64,000 nucleotides of DNA from Sophora flavescens (taxonomy: Eukaryota > Streptophyta > Magnoliopsida > Fabales > Fabaceae). Both the position numbers and the translations under genes were made by a program. The stretch covers positions 1 to 64,000 of the forward strand of contig JAUPTC010000098.1 of NCBI GenBank assembly GCA_030762895.1, in the 5' to 3' direction. Shown here in pieces: positions 38,681 to 50,940 of this stretch (position 1 is its first letter; the number at the start of each line of letters is the position of its first letter). Under the pieces are notes generated by a model. The model worked only from the letters and a program-made list of their open reading frames with translations, was not told the DNA's origin and did no database searches.

Positions 38681-39469
38681 TACTTGTTTGATCCTAATAG
38701 AGCCCAAATGGACTTTTTAGGTCATATAGGACCTAACTGGGCCAATTTGTACTTCTTTGGTCCTAATGGAGCCCTAATGGACTTGTTTCACCCTAATAGA
38801 GCCCAACTGGACATTTTATGTCATAAAGGACCTAGTTGTGCCAATTTGTACTTCTTTGGTCTTATTGGAGCCCAAATGGACTTGTTTGATCCTAATAGAG
38901 CCCAAATGGACTTGTTTATTCCCAATAGAGCCAAAATGCACTTTTTAGGTCATATAGGACCTAACTGTGCCAATTTGTACCTCTTTGGTCCTATTGGAGC
39001 CCAATTGGACTTGTTTGATCCTAATAGATCCCAAATGGACTTTTTGGTCATATAGACCTAACGGCTAATTTGTACTTTTTTGGTCCTAATGGAGCCCAAA
39101 TGGACTTGTTTGACCCTAATAGAGCCCAAATGGACTTTTTAGGTCATATATGACCTAACTGGGCCAATTTGTAATTCTTCGGTCCTAATGGACCCCAAAT
39201 GGACTTGTTTGAGCCCAATTAAGGCCAAATGCACTTTTAGGTCATAGAGGACCTATGGGCCAATTTGTACTTCTTGGGTCCTAATTGAGCCCAAATGGAC
39301 TTGTTTGATCCTAATAGAGCCAACTGGACATTTTAGGTCATATAGGACCTAACTGGGCCAATTTGTACTTCTTTGGTCCTATTGGAGCCCAAATGGACTT
39401 GTTTGATCCTAATGGAACCAAAATGGACTTTTTAGGTCATATAGGACCTAACTGGGCCAATTTGTGCTT

Positions 39470-39730
39470 CTTGTTCTATTGGAGCCCAAATGGACTTGTT
39501 TGATCCTAATAGAGCCAAAATGCACTTTTAGGTCATATAGACCTAACTGGGCCAATTTGTACTTCTTTGGTCTATGGAGCCCAAATGGACTTTTTGAGCC
39601 CAATTAAGGCCAAATGCACTTTTAGGTCATAAAGGACCTAACTGTGCCAATTGTGCTTCTTGGTCTATGAGCCCAAATGGACTTTTTGATCAAATAGAGC
39701 CAAATGGACGACAATAGAAATACTTTTAGG
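39470..39730 (+). other. Deletion-rich block, 39.5-39.7 kb
   Basis: TTCTTGTTCTATTGG, CAATTGTGCTTCTTGG and GACGACAATAGAAATAC. Monomers are shortened; the last motif is a scrambled join. Confidence 0.7.
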
Positions 39731-41499
39731 TCATATAGGACCTAACTGTGCCAATTTGTACTTCTTTGGTCCTATTGGAGCCCAAATGGACTTGTTTGAT
39801 CCTAATAGAACCCAAATGGACTTTTTAGGTCATATAGGACCTAACTGGGCCAATTTGTACTTCTTTGGTCCTAATGGAGCCCAAATGGACTTGTTTGACC
39901 CTAATAGAGCCCAAATGGACTTTTTAGGTCATATAGGACCTAACTGGGCCAATTTGTACTTCTTTGGTCCGAATGGAGCCCAAATGGACTTGTTTGAGCC
40001 CAATTAAGGCCAAAATGGACATTTTAGGTCATATAGGACCTAACTGGGCCAATTTGTACTTCTTTGGTCCTATTGGAGCCCAAATGGACTTGTTGGACCC
40101 TAATAGATCCCAAATGGACTTTTTAGGTCATATAGGACCTAACTGGGCCAATTTGTACTTCTTTGGTCCTATTGTAGCCCAAATGGACTTGTTTGATCCT
40201 AATAGAGCCCAAATGGACTTGTTAGGTCATAAAGGACCTAACTGGGCCAATTTGTACTTCTTTGGTCCTATTGGAGCCCAAATGGACTTGTTTGATCCTA
40301 ATAGAGCCAAATGGACTTTTTAGGTCATATAGGTCCTAACTAGGCCAATTTGTACTTCTTTGGTCCTATTGGAGCCCAAATGGATTTGTTTGATCCTAAT
40401 TGGTCCTAATGGACTTTTTAGGTCATATAGGACCTAACTGGGCCAATTTGTACTTCTTTGGTCCCAATGGAGTCCAAATGGACTTTGTTTGATCCTAATA
40501 GAGCCCAAATGGACTTTTTAGGTCATATTGGACCTAACTGGGCCAATTTGTACTTCTTTAGTCCTATTGGAGCCCAAATGGACTTGTTTGATCTTAATAG
40601 AGGTAAATTGCACTTTTTAGGTCATATAGGACCTAACTGGGCCAATTTGTACTTCTTTGGTCCTATTGGAGGCCAAATGGACTTGTTTGATCCTAATAGA
40701 GCCCCAATGGACTTGTTTGATCCTAATAGAGCCCAAATGGACTTGTTAGGTCATAAAGGACCTAACTGGGACAATTTGTACTTCCTTGGTCCTATTGGAG
40801 CCCAAATGGACTTGTTTGATCCTAATAGAGCCCAAATGGACTTTTTAGGTCATATAGGACCTAACTTGGCCAATTTGTACTTCTTTGGTCCTAATGGAGC
40901 CCAAATGGACTTGTTTGACCCTAATAGAGCCCAACTGGACATTTTATGTCATAAAGGACCTAATTGTGCCAATTTGTACTTCTTTGGTCCTATTGGAGCC
41001 CAAATGGACTTGTTTGATCCCAATAGAGCCAAAATGCACTTTTTAGGTCATATAGGACCTAACTGTGCCAATTTGTACTTCTTTGTTCCTATTGGAGCCC
41101 AAATGGACTTGTTTGATCCTAATAGAGCCCAAATGGACTTTTTAGGTCATATAGGACCTAACTGGGCCAATTTGTAGTTCATTGGACCTATTAGAGCCCA
41201 AATGGACTTGTTTGATCCTAATAGAGCCCAAATGGACATTTTAGGTCATATAGGACCTAACTAGGCCAATTTGTACTTCTTTGGTCCTAATGGAGCCCAA
41301 ATGGACTTGTTTGATCCTAGTAGAGCCAAAATGGACTTTTTAGGTCAAATAGGACCTAACTGGGCCAATTTGTACTTCTTTGGTCCTAATGGAGCCCAAA
41401 TGGACATGTTTGAGCCTAATAGAGCCAAAATGGATTTTTTAGGTCATATAGGACCCAACTGGGCCAATTTGTACTTCTTTGGTCCTATTGGAGCCCAAA

Positions 41500-41925
41500 T
41501 GGACTTGTTTGATCATAATAGAGCCAAAATGGACTTTTTGGGTCATATAGGACCTAACTGAGCCAATTTGTACATCTTTGGTCCTAATAGAGCCCAAATG
41601 GACTTGTTTGATCCTAATAGAGCCCAAATGGACTTTTTAGGTCATATAGGACCTAACTGGGCCAATTTGTACATCTTTGGTCCTAATAGAGCCCAAATGG
41701 ACTTGTTTGATCCTAATAGAGCCCAAATGGACTTGTTAGGTCATATAGGACCTAATTGTGCCAAATTGTACTTCTTTGGTCTTATTGGAGCACAAATGGA
41801 CTTGTTTGATCCTAATAGAGCCCAAATGTACTTTTTAGGTCATATAGGACCTAACTGGGCCAATTTGTACTTCTTTGGTCCTATTGGAGCCCAAATGGAC
41901 TTGTTTGATCCTAATAGAGCCCAAA
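41500..41925 (+). repeat. TACATCTTTGG segment, copy 3 of 5
   Basis: Same ordered marker monomers as at 37.2 kb, offset 4279 bp. It differs by GAGCACAAATGG after the TCTTATTGG marker. Confidence 0.82.
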
Positions 41926-43194
41926 TGGACTTGTTAGGTCATAAAGGACCTAACTGGGCCAATTTGTACTTCTTTGGTCCTATTGGAGCCCAAATGGACT
42001 TGTTTGATCCTAATAGAGCCAAATGGACTTTTTAGGTCATATAGGTCCTAACTAGGCCAATTTGTACTTCTTTGGTCCTATTGGAGCCCAAATGGATTTG
42101 TTTGATCCTAATTGGTCCTAATGGACTTTTTAGGTCATATAGGACCTAACTGGGCCAATTTGTACTTCTTTGGTCCCAATGGAGTCCAAATGGACTTTGT
42201 TTGATCCTAATAGAGCCCAAATGGACTTTTTAGGTCATATTGGACCTAACTGGGCCAATTTGTACTTCTTTAGTCCTATTGGAGCCCAAATGGACTTGTT
42301 TGATCTTTAGAGGTAAATTGCACTTTTAGGTCCAATAGACCTAATGGCCAATTTGTACTTCTTGGTCTATTGAGGCCAAATGGACTTGTTTGATCCTAAT
42401 AGAGCCCCAATGGACTTGTTTGATCCTAATAGAGCCCAAATGGACTTGTTAGGTCATAAAGGACCTAACTGGGACAATTTGTACTTCCTTGGTCCTATTG
42501 GAGCCCAAATGGACTTGTTTGATCCTAATAGAGCCCAAATGGACTTTTTAGGTCATATAGGACCTAACTTGGCCAATTTGTACTTCTTTGGTCCTAATGG
42601 AGCCCAAATGGACTTGTTTGACCCTAATAGAGCCCAACTGGACATTTTATGTCATAAAGGACCTAATTGTGCCAATTTGTACTTCTTTGGTCCTATTGGA
42701 GCCCAAATGGACTTGTTTGATCCCAATAGAGCCAAAATGCACTTTTTAGGTCATATAGGACCTAAAATTTGTACTTCTTTGTTCCTATTGGAGCCCAAAT
42801 GGACTTGTTTGATCCTAATACAGCCCAAATGGACTTCTTAGGTTATATAGGACCTAACTGGGCCAATTTGTACTTCTTTGGTCCTATTAGAGCCCAAATG
42901 GACTTGTTTGATCCTAATAGAGCCCAAATGGACATGTTAGGTCATAAAGGACCTAACTGGGCCAATTTGTACTTCTTTGGTTCTATTGGAGCCCAAATGG
43001 ACTTGTTTGATCCTAGTAGAGCCTAAATGGACTTTTTAGGTCAAATAGGACCTAACTGGGCCAATTTGTACTTCTTTGGTCCTAATGGAGCCCAAATGGA
43101 TATGTTTGACCCTAAAAGAGCCAAAATGGATTTTTTAGGTCATATAGACCCAACTGGGCCAATTTGTACTTCTTTGGTCCTATTGGAGCCCAAA

Positions 43195-43600
43195 TGGACT
43201 TGTTTGATCATAATAGAGCCAAAATGGACTTTTTGGGTCATATAGGACCTAACTGAGCCAATTTGTACATCTTTGGTCCTAATAGAGCCCAAATGGACTT
43301 GTTTGATCCTAATAGAGCCCAAATGGACTTTTTAGGTCATATAGGACCTAACTGGGCCAATTTGTACATCTTTGGTCCTAATAGAGCCCAAATGGACTTG
43401 TTTGATCCTAATAGAACCCAAATGGACTTTTTAGGTCATATAGGACATAATTGTGCCAAATTGTACTTCTTTGGTCCTATTGGAGCCCAAATGGACTTGT
43501 TTGATCCTAATAGAGCCCAAATGGACTTTTTAGGTCATATAGGACCTAACTGGGCCAATTTGTACTTCTTTGGTACTATTGGAGCCCAAATGGACTTGTT
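43195..43600 (+). repeat. TACATCTTTGG segment, copy 4 of 5
   Basis: Same ordered marker monomers, 1695 bp after copy 3. The TCTTATTGG marker is replaced by TCCTATTGG and GAGCCC by GAACCC, so this copy has been partly converted to other monomer types. Confidence 0.78.
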
Positions 43601-43619
43601 TGATCCTAATAGAACCCAA

Positions 43620-44035
43620 ATGGACTTTTAGGTCATAAAGGACCTAACTGGCCAATTTGTACTTCTTGGTCCTATTGGAGCCCAAATGGACTTGTTTGAT
43701 CCTAATAGAGCCAAATGGACTTTTAGGTCATATAGGTCCTAACTAGGCCAATTTGTACTTCTTTGGTCCTATTGGAGCCCAAATGGACTTGTTTGATCCT
43801 AAATGTTCCAAATGGACTTTTTAGGTCATATAGGACCTAAATGGGCCAATTTGTAGTTGTTTGGTCCTAATGGAGCCCAAATGGACTTTGTTTGATCCTA
43901 ATAGAGCCCAAATGGACTTTTTAGGTCATATAGGACATAACTGGGCCAATTTGTACTTCTTAGTCCTATTGGAGCCCAAATGGACTTGTTTGATCTAATA
44001 GAGCATAGGCCTAACTGGGCCAATTTGTACTTCTT
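43620..44035 (+). other. Deletion-rich block, 43.6-44.0 kb
   Basis: TTCTTGGTCC, CTTTTAGGTC and GAGCATAGGCC. About one monomer is lost at the last join. The degraded CCTAAATGTTCC form of the higher-order marker lies here. Confidence 0.68.
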
Positions 44036-44280
44036 TGTTCCTATTGGAGGCCAATTGGAATTGTTTGTTCCTAATAGTGCCCATATGGACTTGTTTGATC
44101 CTAATAGAGCCCAAATGGACTTGTTAGGTCATAAAGGACCTAACTGGGACAATTTGTACTTCCTTGGTCCTATTGGAGCCCAAATGGACTTGTTTGATCC
44201 TAATAGAGCCCAAATGGACTTTTTAGGTCATATAGGACCTAACTGGGCCAATTTGTACTTCTTTGGTCCTAATGGAGCCC

Positions 44281-44460
44281 AAATGGACTTGTTTGAAACT
44301 AATAGAGCCCAAATGGAAATTTTATGTCATAAAGGACGTAACTGGGCCAATATTTACTTATTTGTTCATATTGTATACCAAATGGAATTGTTTGATCCTA
44401 ATAGAGCCAAATGGACTTTTTTGGTCATATAGGACCAAACCAATATGTACTTGTTTGCTC
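44281..44460 (+). other. Substitution-rich patch before the core
   Basis: The reading GAAACTAATAGAGCCC, TTACTTATTTGTTCATATTG and ATACCAAATGGAATTG departs strongly from the sister copies (for example 42617-42720). Most changes are C>A or G>T, with a few others. Lengths are mostly preserved, which separates this patch from the deletion-rich blocks. Confidence 0.7.
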
Positions 44461-44540
44461 CTATTGGAGCCCAAATGGACTTGTTTGATCCTAATAGAGC
44501 CCAAATGGACTTTTTAGGTCATATAGGACCTAACTGGGCC

Positions 44541-44738
44541 AATTTGTACTTCTTTGGTCCTATTGGAGCCCAAATGGACTTGTTTGATCCTAATAGAGCC
44601 CAAATGGACTTTTTAGGTCATATAGGACCTAACTGGGCCAATTTGTACTTCTTTGGTCCTATTGGAGCCCAAATGGACTTGTTTGATCCTAATAGAGCCC
44701 AAATGGACTTTTTAGGTCATATAGGACCTAACTGGGCC
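44541..44738 (+). repeat. Pair of identical majority-type monomers
   Basis: Monomers 44541-44639 and 44640-44738 are identical to each other and to the reference monomer at 50941-51039. They sit just downstream of a strongly substituted patch (44281-44460), so homogeneity changes abruptly around 44.45 kb. Confidence 0.88.
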
Positions 44739-45640
44739 AATTTGTACTTCTTTGGTCCTAATGGAGCCCAAATCGACTTGTGTGATCCCCATAGAGCCAA
44801 AATGGACTTTTTAGGTCATATAGGACCTAACTGGGCCAATTTGTACCTCTTTGGTCTTATTGGAGCCCAAATGGACTTGTTCGATCCTAATAGAGCCAAA
44901 ATAGACTTTTTGTGTCATATAGGACCTAACTGGGCCAATTTGTACATCTTTGGTCCTAATGGAGCCCAAATGGACTTGTTTGACCCTAATAGAGCCCAAA
45001 TGGACTTTTTAGGTCATATAGGACCTAACTGGGCCAATTTGTACTTCTTTGGTCCTAATGGAGCCCAAATGGACTTGTTTGATCCTAATAGAGCCCAAAT
45101 GGACTTTTTAGGTCATATAGGACCTAATTGTGCCAATTTGTACTTCTTTGGTCCTATTGGAGCCCAAATGGACTTGTTTGATCCTAATAGAGCCCAAATG
45201 GACTTTTTAGGTCATATAGGACCTAACTGGGCCAATTTGTACTTCTTTGGTCCTATTGGAGCCCAAATGGACTTGTTTGATCCTAATAGAGCCCAAATGG
45301 ACTTTTAGGTCATATAGGACCTAACTGGGCCAATTTGTACTTCTTTGGTCCTATTGGAGCCCAAATGGACTTGTTTGATCCTAATAGAGCCAAATGGACT
45401 TTTTAGGTCATATAGGTCCTAACTAGGCCAATTTGTACTTCTTTGGTCCTATTGGAGCCCAAATGGACTTGTTTGATCCTAATTGGTCCTAATGGACTTT
45501 TTAGGTCATATAGGACCTAACTGGGCCAATTTGTACTTCTTTGGTCCCAATGGAGTCCAAATGGACTTTGTTTGATCCTAATAGAGCCCAAATGGACTTT
45601 TAGGGCATATTGGACCTAACTGGGCCAATTTGTACTTCTT

Positions 45641-45750
45641 TGGTACTATTGGAGACCAAATGTAATTGTTTTATCATAATAGAGAAAAAATGGAATTTTT
45701 AGGTCATATAGGAACTAACTGGGCCAATTTGTACTTATTTGGTCCTATTT
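45641..45750 (+). other. Patch of clustered C>A and G>T substitutions
   Basis: Compared with the reference monomer I count 13 substitutions here: C>A at 45645, 45655, 45665, 45676, 45685, 45686, 45687, 45695, 45714 and 45737, and G>T at 45663, 45672 and 45750. None is of any other class. Monomers on either side are close to consensus. Confidence 0.8.
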
Positions 45751-46659
45751 GAGCCAAATGGACTTGTTTGATCCTAATAGAGCCCAATGGACTTGTTTGA
45801 TCCTAATAGAGCCCAAATGGAATTTTTAGGTCATAAAGGGCCTAACCGGGCAAATTTGTACTTCTTTGGTCCTATTGGAGCCCAAATGGACTTGTTTGAT
45901 CCTAATAGAGCCCAAATGGACTTTTTAGGTCATATAGGACCTAACTTGGCCAATTTGTACTTCTTTGGTCCTAATGGAGCCCAAATGGACTTGTTTGACC
46001 CTAATAGAGCCCAAATGGACTTGTTAGGTCATAAAGGACCTCACTGTGCCAATTTGTACTTCTTTGGTCCTATTGGAGCCCATCTGTACTTGTTTGATCC
46101 TAATATAGGCCTAATGGACTTTTAGGTCATATAGGACCTAACTGTGCCAATTTGTACTTCTTTGGTCCTATTGGAGCCCAAATGGACTTGTTTGATCCTA
46201 ATAGAGCCCAAATGGACTTTTTAGGTCATATAGGACCTAACTGGGCCAATTTGTACTTCTTTGGTCCTATTAGAGCCCAAATGGACTTGTTTGATCCTAA
46301 TAGAGCCCAAATGGACTTTTTAGGTCATATAGGACCTAACTGGGCCAATTTGTACTTCTTTGGTCCTATTGGAGCCCAAATGGACTTGTTTGATCCTAAT
46401 AGAGCCAAAATGGACTTTTTAGTTTATATAGGACCTAACTGGGCCAATTTGTACATCTTTGGTCCTAATGGTGCCCAAATGGACTTGATTGATCCTAATA
46501 GAGCCAAATGGACTTTTTAGGTCATATAGGACCTAACTGGGCCAATTTGTACTTGTTTGGTCCTATTGGAGCCCAAATGGACTTGTTTGATCCTAATAGA
46601 GCCAAAATGCACTTTTTAGGTCATATAGGACCTAACTGGCCAATTGTACTTCTTTGGTC

Positions 46660-47030
46660 TAATAGAGCCCAAATGGACTTGTTTGATCCTAATAGAGCCC
46701 AAATGGACTTTTTAGGTCATATAGGACCTAACTGGGCCAATTTGTACATCTTTGGTCCTAATAGAGCCCAAATGGACTTGTTTGATCCTAATAGAGCCCA
46801 AATGGACTTGTTAGGTCATATAGGACCTAATTGTGCCAAATTGTACTTCTTTGGTCTTATTGGAGCCCAAATGGACTTGTTTGATCCTAATAGAGCCCAA
46901 ATGTACTTTTTAGGTCATATAGGACCTAACTGGGCCAATTTGTACTTCTTTGGTCCTATTGGAGCCCAAATGGACTTGTTTGATCCTAATAGAACCCAAA
47001 TGGACTTTTTAGGTCATATAGGACCTAACT
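46660..47030 (+). repeat. TACATCTTTGG segment, copy 5 of 5
   Basis: Only the second TACATCTTTGG monomer and the following CCAAATTG and AAATGTACTTTTTAGG monomers are kept. The first is merged with a short deletion at about 46645-46670. Confidence 0.75.
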
Positions 47031-48242
47031 GGGCCAATTTGTACTTCTTTGGTCCTATTGGAGCCCAAATGGACTTGTTTGAACCTAATAGATCCCAAAT
47101 GGACTTTTTAGGTCATATAGGACCTAACTCGGGCATTTTGTAGTTCTTTGGTCTATTGTAGCCCAAATGGACTTGTTTGATCCTAATAGAGCCCAAATGG
47201 ACTTGTTAGGTCATAAAGGACCTAACTGGGCCAATTTGTACTTCTTTGGTCCTATTGGAGCCCAAATGGACTTGTTTGATCCTAATAGAGCCAAATGGAC
47301 TTTTTAGGTCATATAGGTCCTAACTAGGCCAATTTGTACTTCTTTGGTCCTATTGGAGCCCAAATGGACTTGTTTGATCCTAATTGGTCCTAATGGACTT
47401 TTTAGGTCATATAGGACCTAACTGGGCCAATTTGTACTTCTTTGGTCCAAATGGTGTCCAAATGGACTTTGTTTGATCCTAATAGAGCCCAAATGGACTT
47501 TTTAGGTCATATAGGACCTAACTGGGCCAATTTGTACTTCTTTGGTCCTATTGAAGCCCGAATGGACTTGTTTGATCTTAATAGAGCCAAATGCTATAGG
47601 ACCTATGGGCCAATTTGTACTTCTTTGGTCCTATTGGACCAAATGGACTTTTATAATGAGCCCAAATGGACTTGTTTGATCCTAATAGAGCCCAAATGGA
47701 CTTTTTAGGTCATATAGGACCTAACTGGGCCAATTTGTACTTCTTTGGTCCTATTGGAGCCCAAATGGACTTGTTTGATCCTAATAGAGCCCAAATGGAC
47801 TTTTTAGGTCATATAGGACCTAACTGGGCCAATTTGTACTTCTTTGGTCCTAATGGAGCCCAAATGGACTTGTTTGACCCTAATAGAGCCCAAATGGACT
47901 TTTTAGGTCATATAGGACCTAGTTGTGCCAATTTGTACTTCTTTGGTCTTATTGGAGCCCAAATGGACTTGTTTGATCCTAATAGATCCCAAATGGACTT
48001 TTTGTTCCAATAGACCAAATGCACTTTTAGGTCATATAGGACCTAACTGTGCCAATTTGTACTTCTTTGGTCCTATTGGAGCCCAAATGGACTTGTTTGA
48101 TCCTAATAGAGCCCAAATGGACTTTTTAGGTCATATAGGACCTAACTGGGCCAATTTGTACTTCTTTGGTCCTATTGGAGCCCAAATGGACTTGTTTGAT
48201 CCTAATAGAGCCCAAATGGACTTTTTAGGTCATATATGACCT

Positions 48243-48560
48243 AAATGGTCCAATTTGTACTGCTTTGGTCATAATGGAGCCCAAATGGAATTGTTTAACC
48301 CTAATAGAGCCCAAATGGACTTTTTAGGTCATATAGGACCTACATGGGCAAATTTGTACTTGTTTGGTCCTATTTGAGCCCAAATGGACTTGTTTGATCC
48401 TAATAGAGCCCAAATGGACTTTTTAGGTCATATAGGACCATGGGCCAATTTGTACTTCTTTGGTCCTATTGGAGCCCAAATGGACTTGTTTGATACTAAT
48501 AGAGCCAAAATGGACTAATTAGGTAAAATAGGACCTAACTCGTGCAATTGTTTCTTCCTT
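48243..48560 (+). other. Substitution-rich patch in the core
   Basis: It includes CTAAATGGTCC, TACTGCTTTGGTCATAATGG, AAATGGAATTGTTTAACCC, TACATGGGCAAATTTG, GGACTAATTAGGTAAAATAGG and CTCGTGCAATTGTTTC. Changes are enriched in C>A and G>T but mixed with others. It is embedded in otherwise near-consensus monomers. Confidence 0.65.
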
Positions 48561-50940
48561 GGTCCGATTGGAGCCCAAATGTACTTGTTTGACCCTAATA
48601 GAGCCCAAAGGGACTTTTTAGGTCATATAGGACCTAACTGGGCCAATTTGTACTTCTTTGGTCCTAATGGAGCCCAAATGGACTTGTTTGGCACCAAATA
48701 ACGCCAAAATGGACTTTTTAGGTCATATAGGACCTAACTGGGCCAATTTGTACTTCTTTGGTCCTATTGGAGCCCAAATGGACTTGTTTGATCCTAATAG
48801 AGCCCAAATGGACTTTTTAGGTCATATAGGACCTAACTGGCCAATTTGTACTTCTTTGGTTCCTGGCAAATGGACTTGTTTGATCCTAATAGAGCCCAAA
48901 TGGACTTTTAGGTCATATAGGACCTAACTGGGCCAATTTGTACTTCTTGGTCCTAATGGAGCCCAAATGGACTTGTTTGATCCTAATAGAGCCCAAATGG
49001 ACTTTTTAGGTCATAAAGGACCTAACTGGGCCAATTTGTACTTCTTTGGTCCTATTGGAGCCCAAATGGACTTGTTTGATCCTAATAGAGCCCAAATGGA
49101 CTTTTTAGGTCATATAGGACCTAACTGGGTCAATTTGTACTTCTTTGGTCCTAATGGAGCCCAAATGGACTTGTTTGATCCTAATAGAGCCCAAATGGAC
49201 TTTTTAGGTCATATAGGACCTAACTGGGCCAATTTGTACTTCTTTGGTCCTATTGGAGCCCAAATGGACTTGGTTGATCCTAATAGAGCCAAATGGACTT
49301 TTAGGTCATATAGGACCTAACTGTGCCAATTTGTACTTCTTTGGTCCTATTGGAGCCCAAATGGACTTGTTTAATCCTAATAGAGCCCAAATGGACTTTT
49401 TAGGTCATATAGGACCTAACTTGGCCAATTTGTACTTCTTTGGTGCTATTGGAGCCCAAATGGACTTGTTTGATCCTAATAGGCCCTAATGGACTTTTTA
49501 GGTCATATAGGACCTAACTGGGCCAATTTGTACTTCTTTGGTCCCATTGGAGCCCAAATAGACTTGTTTGATCCTAATAGAGCCCAAATGGACTTTTTAG
49601 GTCATATAGGACCTAAGCTGGGCCAATTTGTACTTCTTTGGTCTAATTGAGCCCAAATGGACTTGTTTGATCCTAATAGAGCCCAAATGGACTTTTTAGG
49701 TCATATAGGACCTAACTAGGTCAATTTGTACTTCTTTGGTCCTATTGGAGCCCAAATGGACTTGTTTTAGGCTAATAGTGCCTAATGGACTTTTTAGGTC
49801 ATATAGGAGCCTAACTGGGCCAATTTGTACTTCTTTGGTCCAAATGGAGCCCAAATGGACTTTTTTGATCCTAATAGAGCCCAAATGGACTTTTTAGGTC
49901 ATATAGGACCTAACTGGGCCAATTTGTACTTCTTTGGTCCTATTGGAGCCCAAATGGACTTGTTTGATCCTAATAGAGCCAAAATGGACTTTTTAGGTCA
50001 TATAGGACCTAACTGGGCCAATTTGTACTTCTTTGGTCCTATTGGAGGCCAAATGGACTTGTTTGATCCTAATAGAGCCCAAATGGACTTGTTAGGTCAT
50101 AAAGGACCTAACTGGGCCAATTTGTACTTCTTTGGTCCTATTGGAGCCCAAATGGACTTGTTTGATCCTAATAGAGCCCAAATGGACTTTTTAGGTCATA
50201 TAGGACCTAACTGGGCCAATTTGTACTTCTTTGGTCCTATTGGAGCCCAAATGGACTTGTTTGATACTAATAGAGCCCAAATGGACATTTTAGGTCATAT
50301 AGGACCTAACTGGGCCAATTTGTGCTTCTTTGGTCCTATTGGAGCCCAAATGGACTTGTTTGATCCTAATAGAGCCCAAATGGACTTGTTTGATCCTAAT
50401 AGAGCCAAAATGCACTTTTTAGGTCATATAGGACCTAACTGTGCCAATTTGTACTTCTTTGGTCCTATTGGAGCCCAAATGGACTTGTTTGATCCTAATA
50501 GAGCCCAAATGGACTTTTTAGGTCATATAGGACCTAACTGGGCCAATTTGTACTTCTTTGGTCCTAATGGAGCCCAAATGGACTTGTTTGACCCTAATAG
50601 AGCCCAAATGGACTTTTTAGGTCATATATGACCTAACTGGGCCAATTTGTAATTCTTTGGTCCTAATGGACCCCAAATGGACTTGTTTGATCCTAATAGA
50701 GCCCAAATGGACTTTTTAGGTCATATAGGACCTAACTGGGCCAATTTGTACTTCTTTGGTCCTAATGGAGCCCAAATGGACTTGTTTGATCCTAATAGAG
50801 CCCAAATGGACATTTTAGGTCATATAGGACCTAACTGGGCCAATTTGTACTTCTTTGGTCCTATTGGAGCCCAAATGGACTTGTTTGATCCTAATAGAGC
50901 CCAAATGGACTTTTTAGGTCATATAGGACCTAACTGGGCC

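Larger units (their letters stand above)
28959..47398 (+). repeat. Higher-order repeat zone with CCTAATTGG marker
   Basis: The rare variant CCTAATTGGTCCTAATGG starts at 30975, 33026, 36217, 38026, 40395, 42107, 45478 and 47379. A CCTAATAGG precursor form is at 28959 and a degraded form near 43797. It is preceded by GGTCCTAACTAGGCC and followed one monomer later by GGAGTCCAAATGGACTTTG. Intervals are 2051, 3191, 1809, 2369, 1712, 3371 (about 1690+1681 through the degraded copy) and 1901 bp. The zone is therefore made of higher-order units of about 17-24 monomers that duplicate as blocks. Confidence 0.82.
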
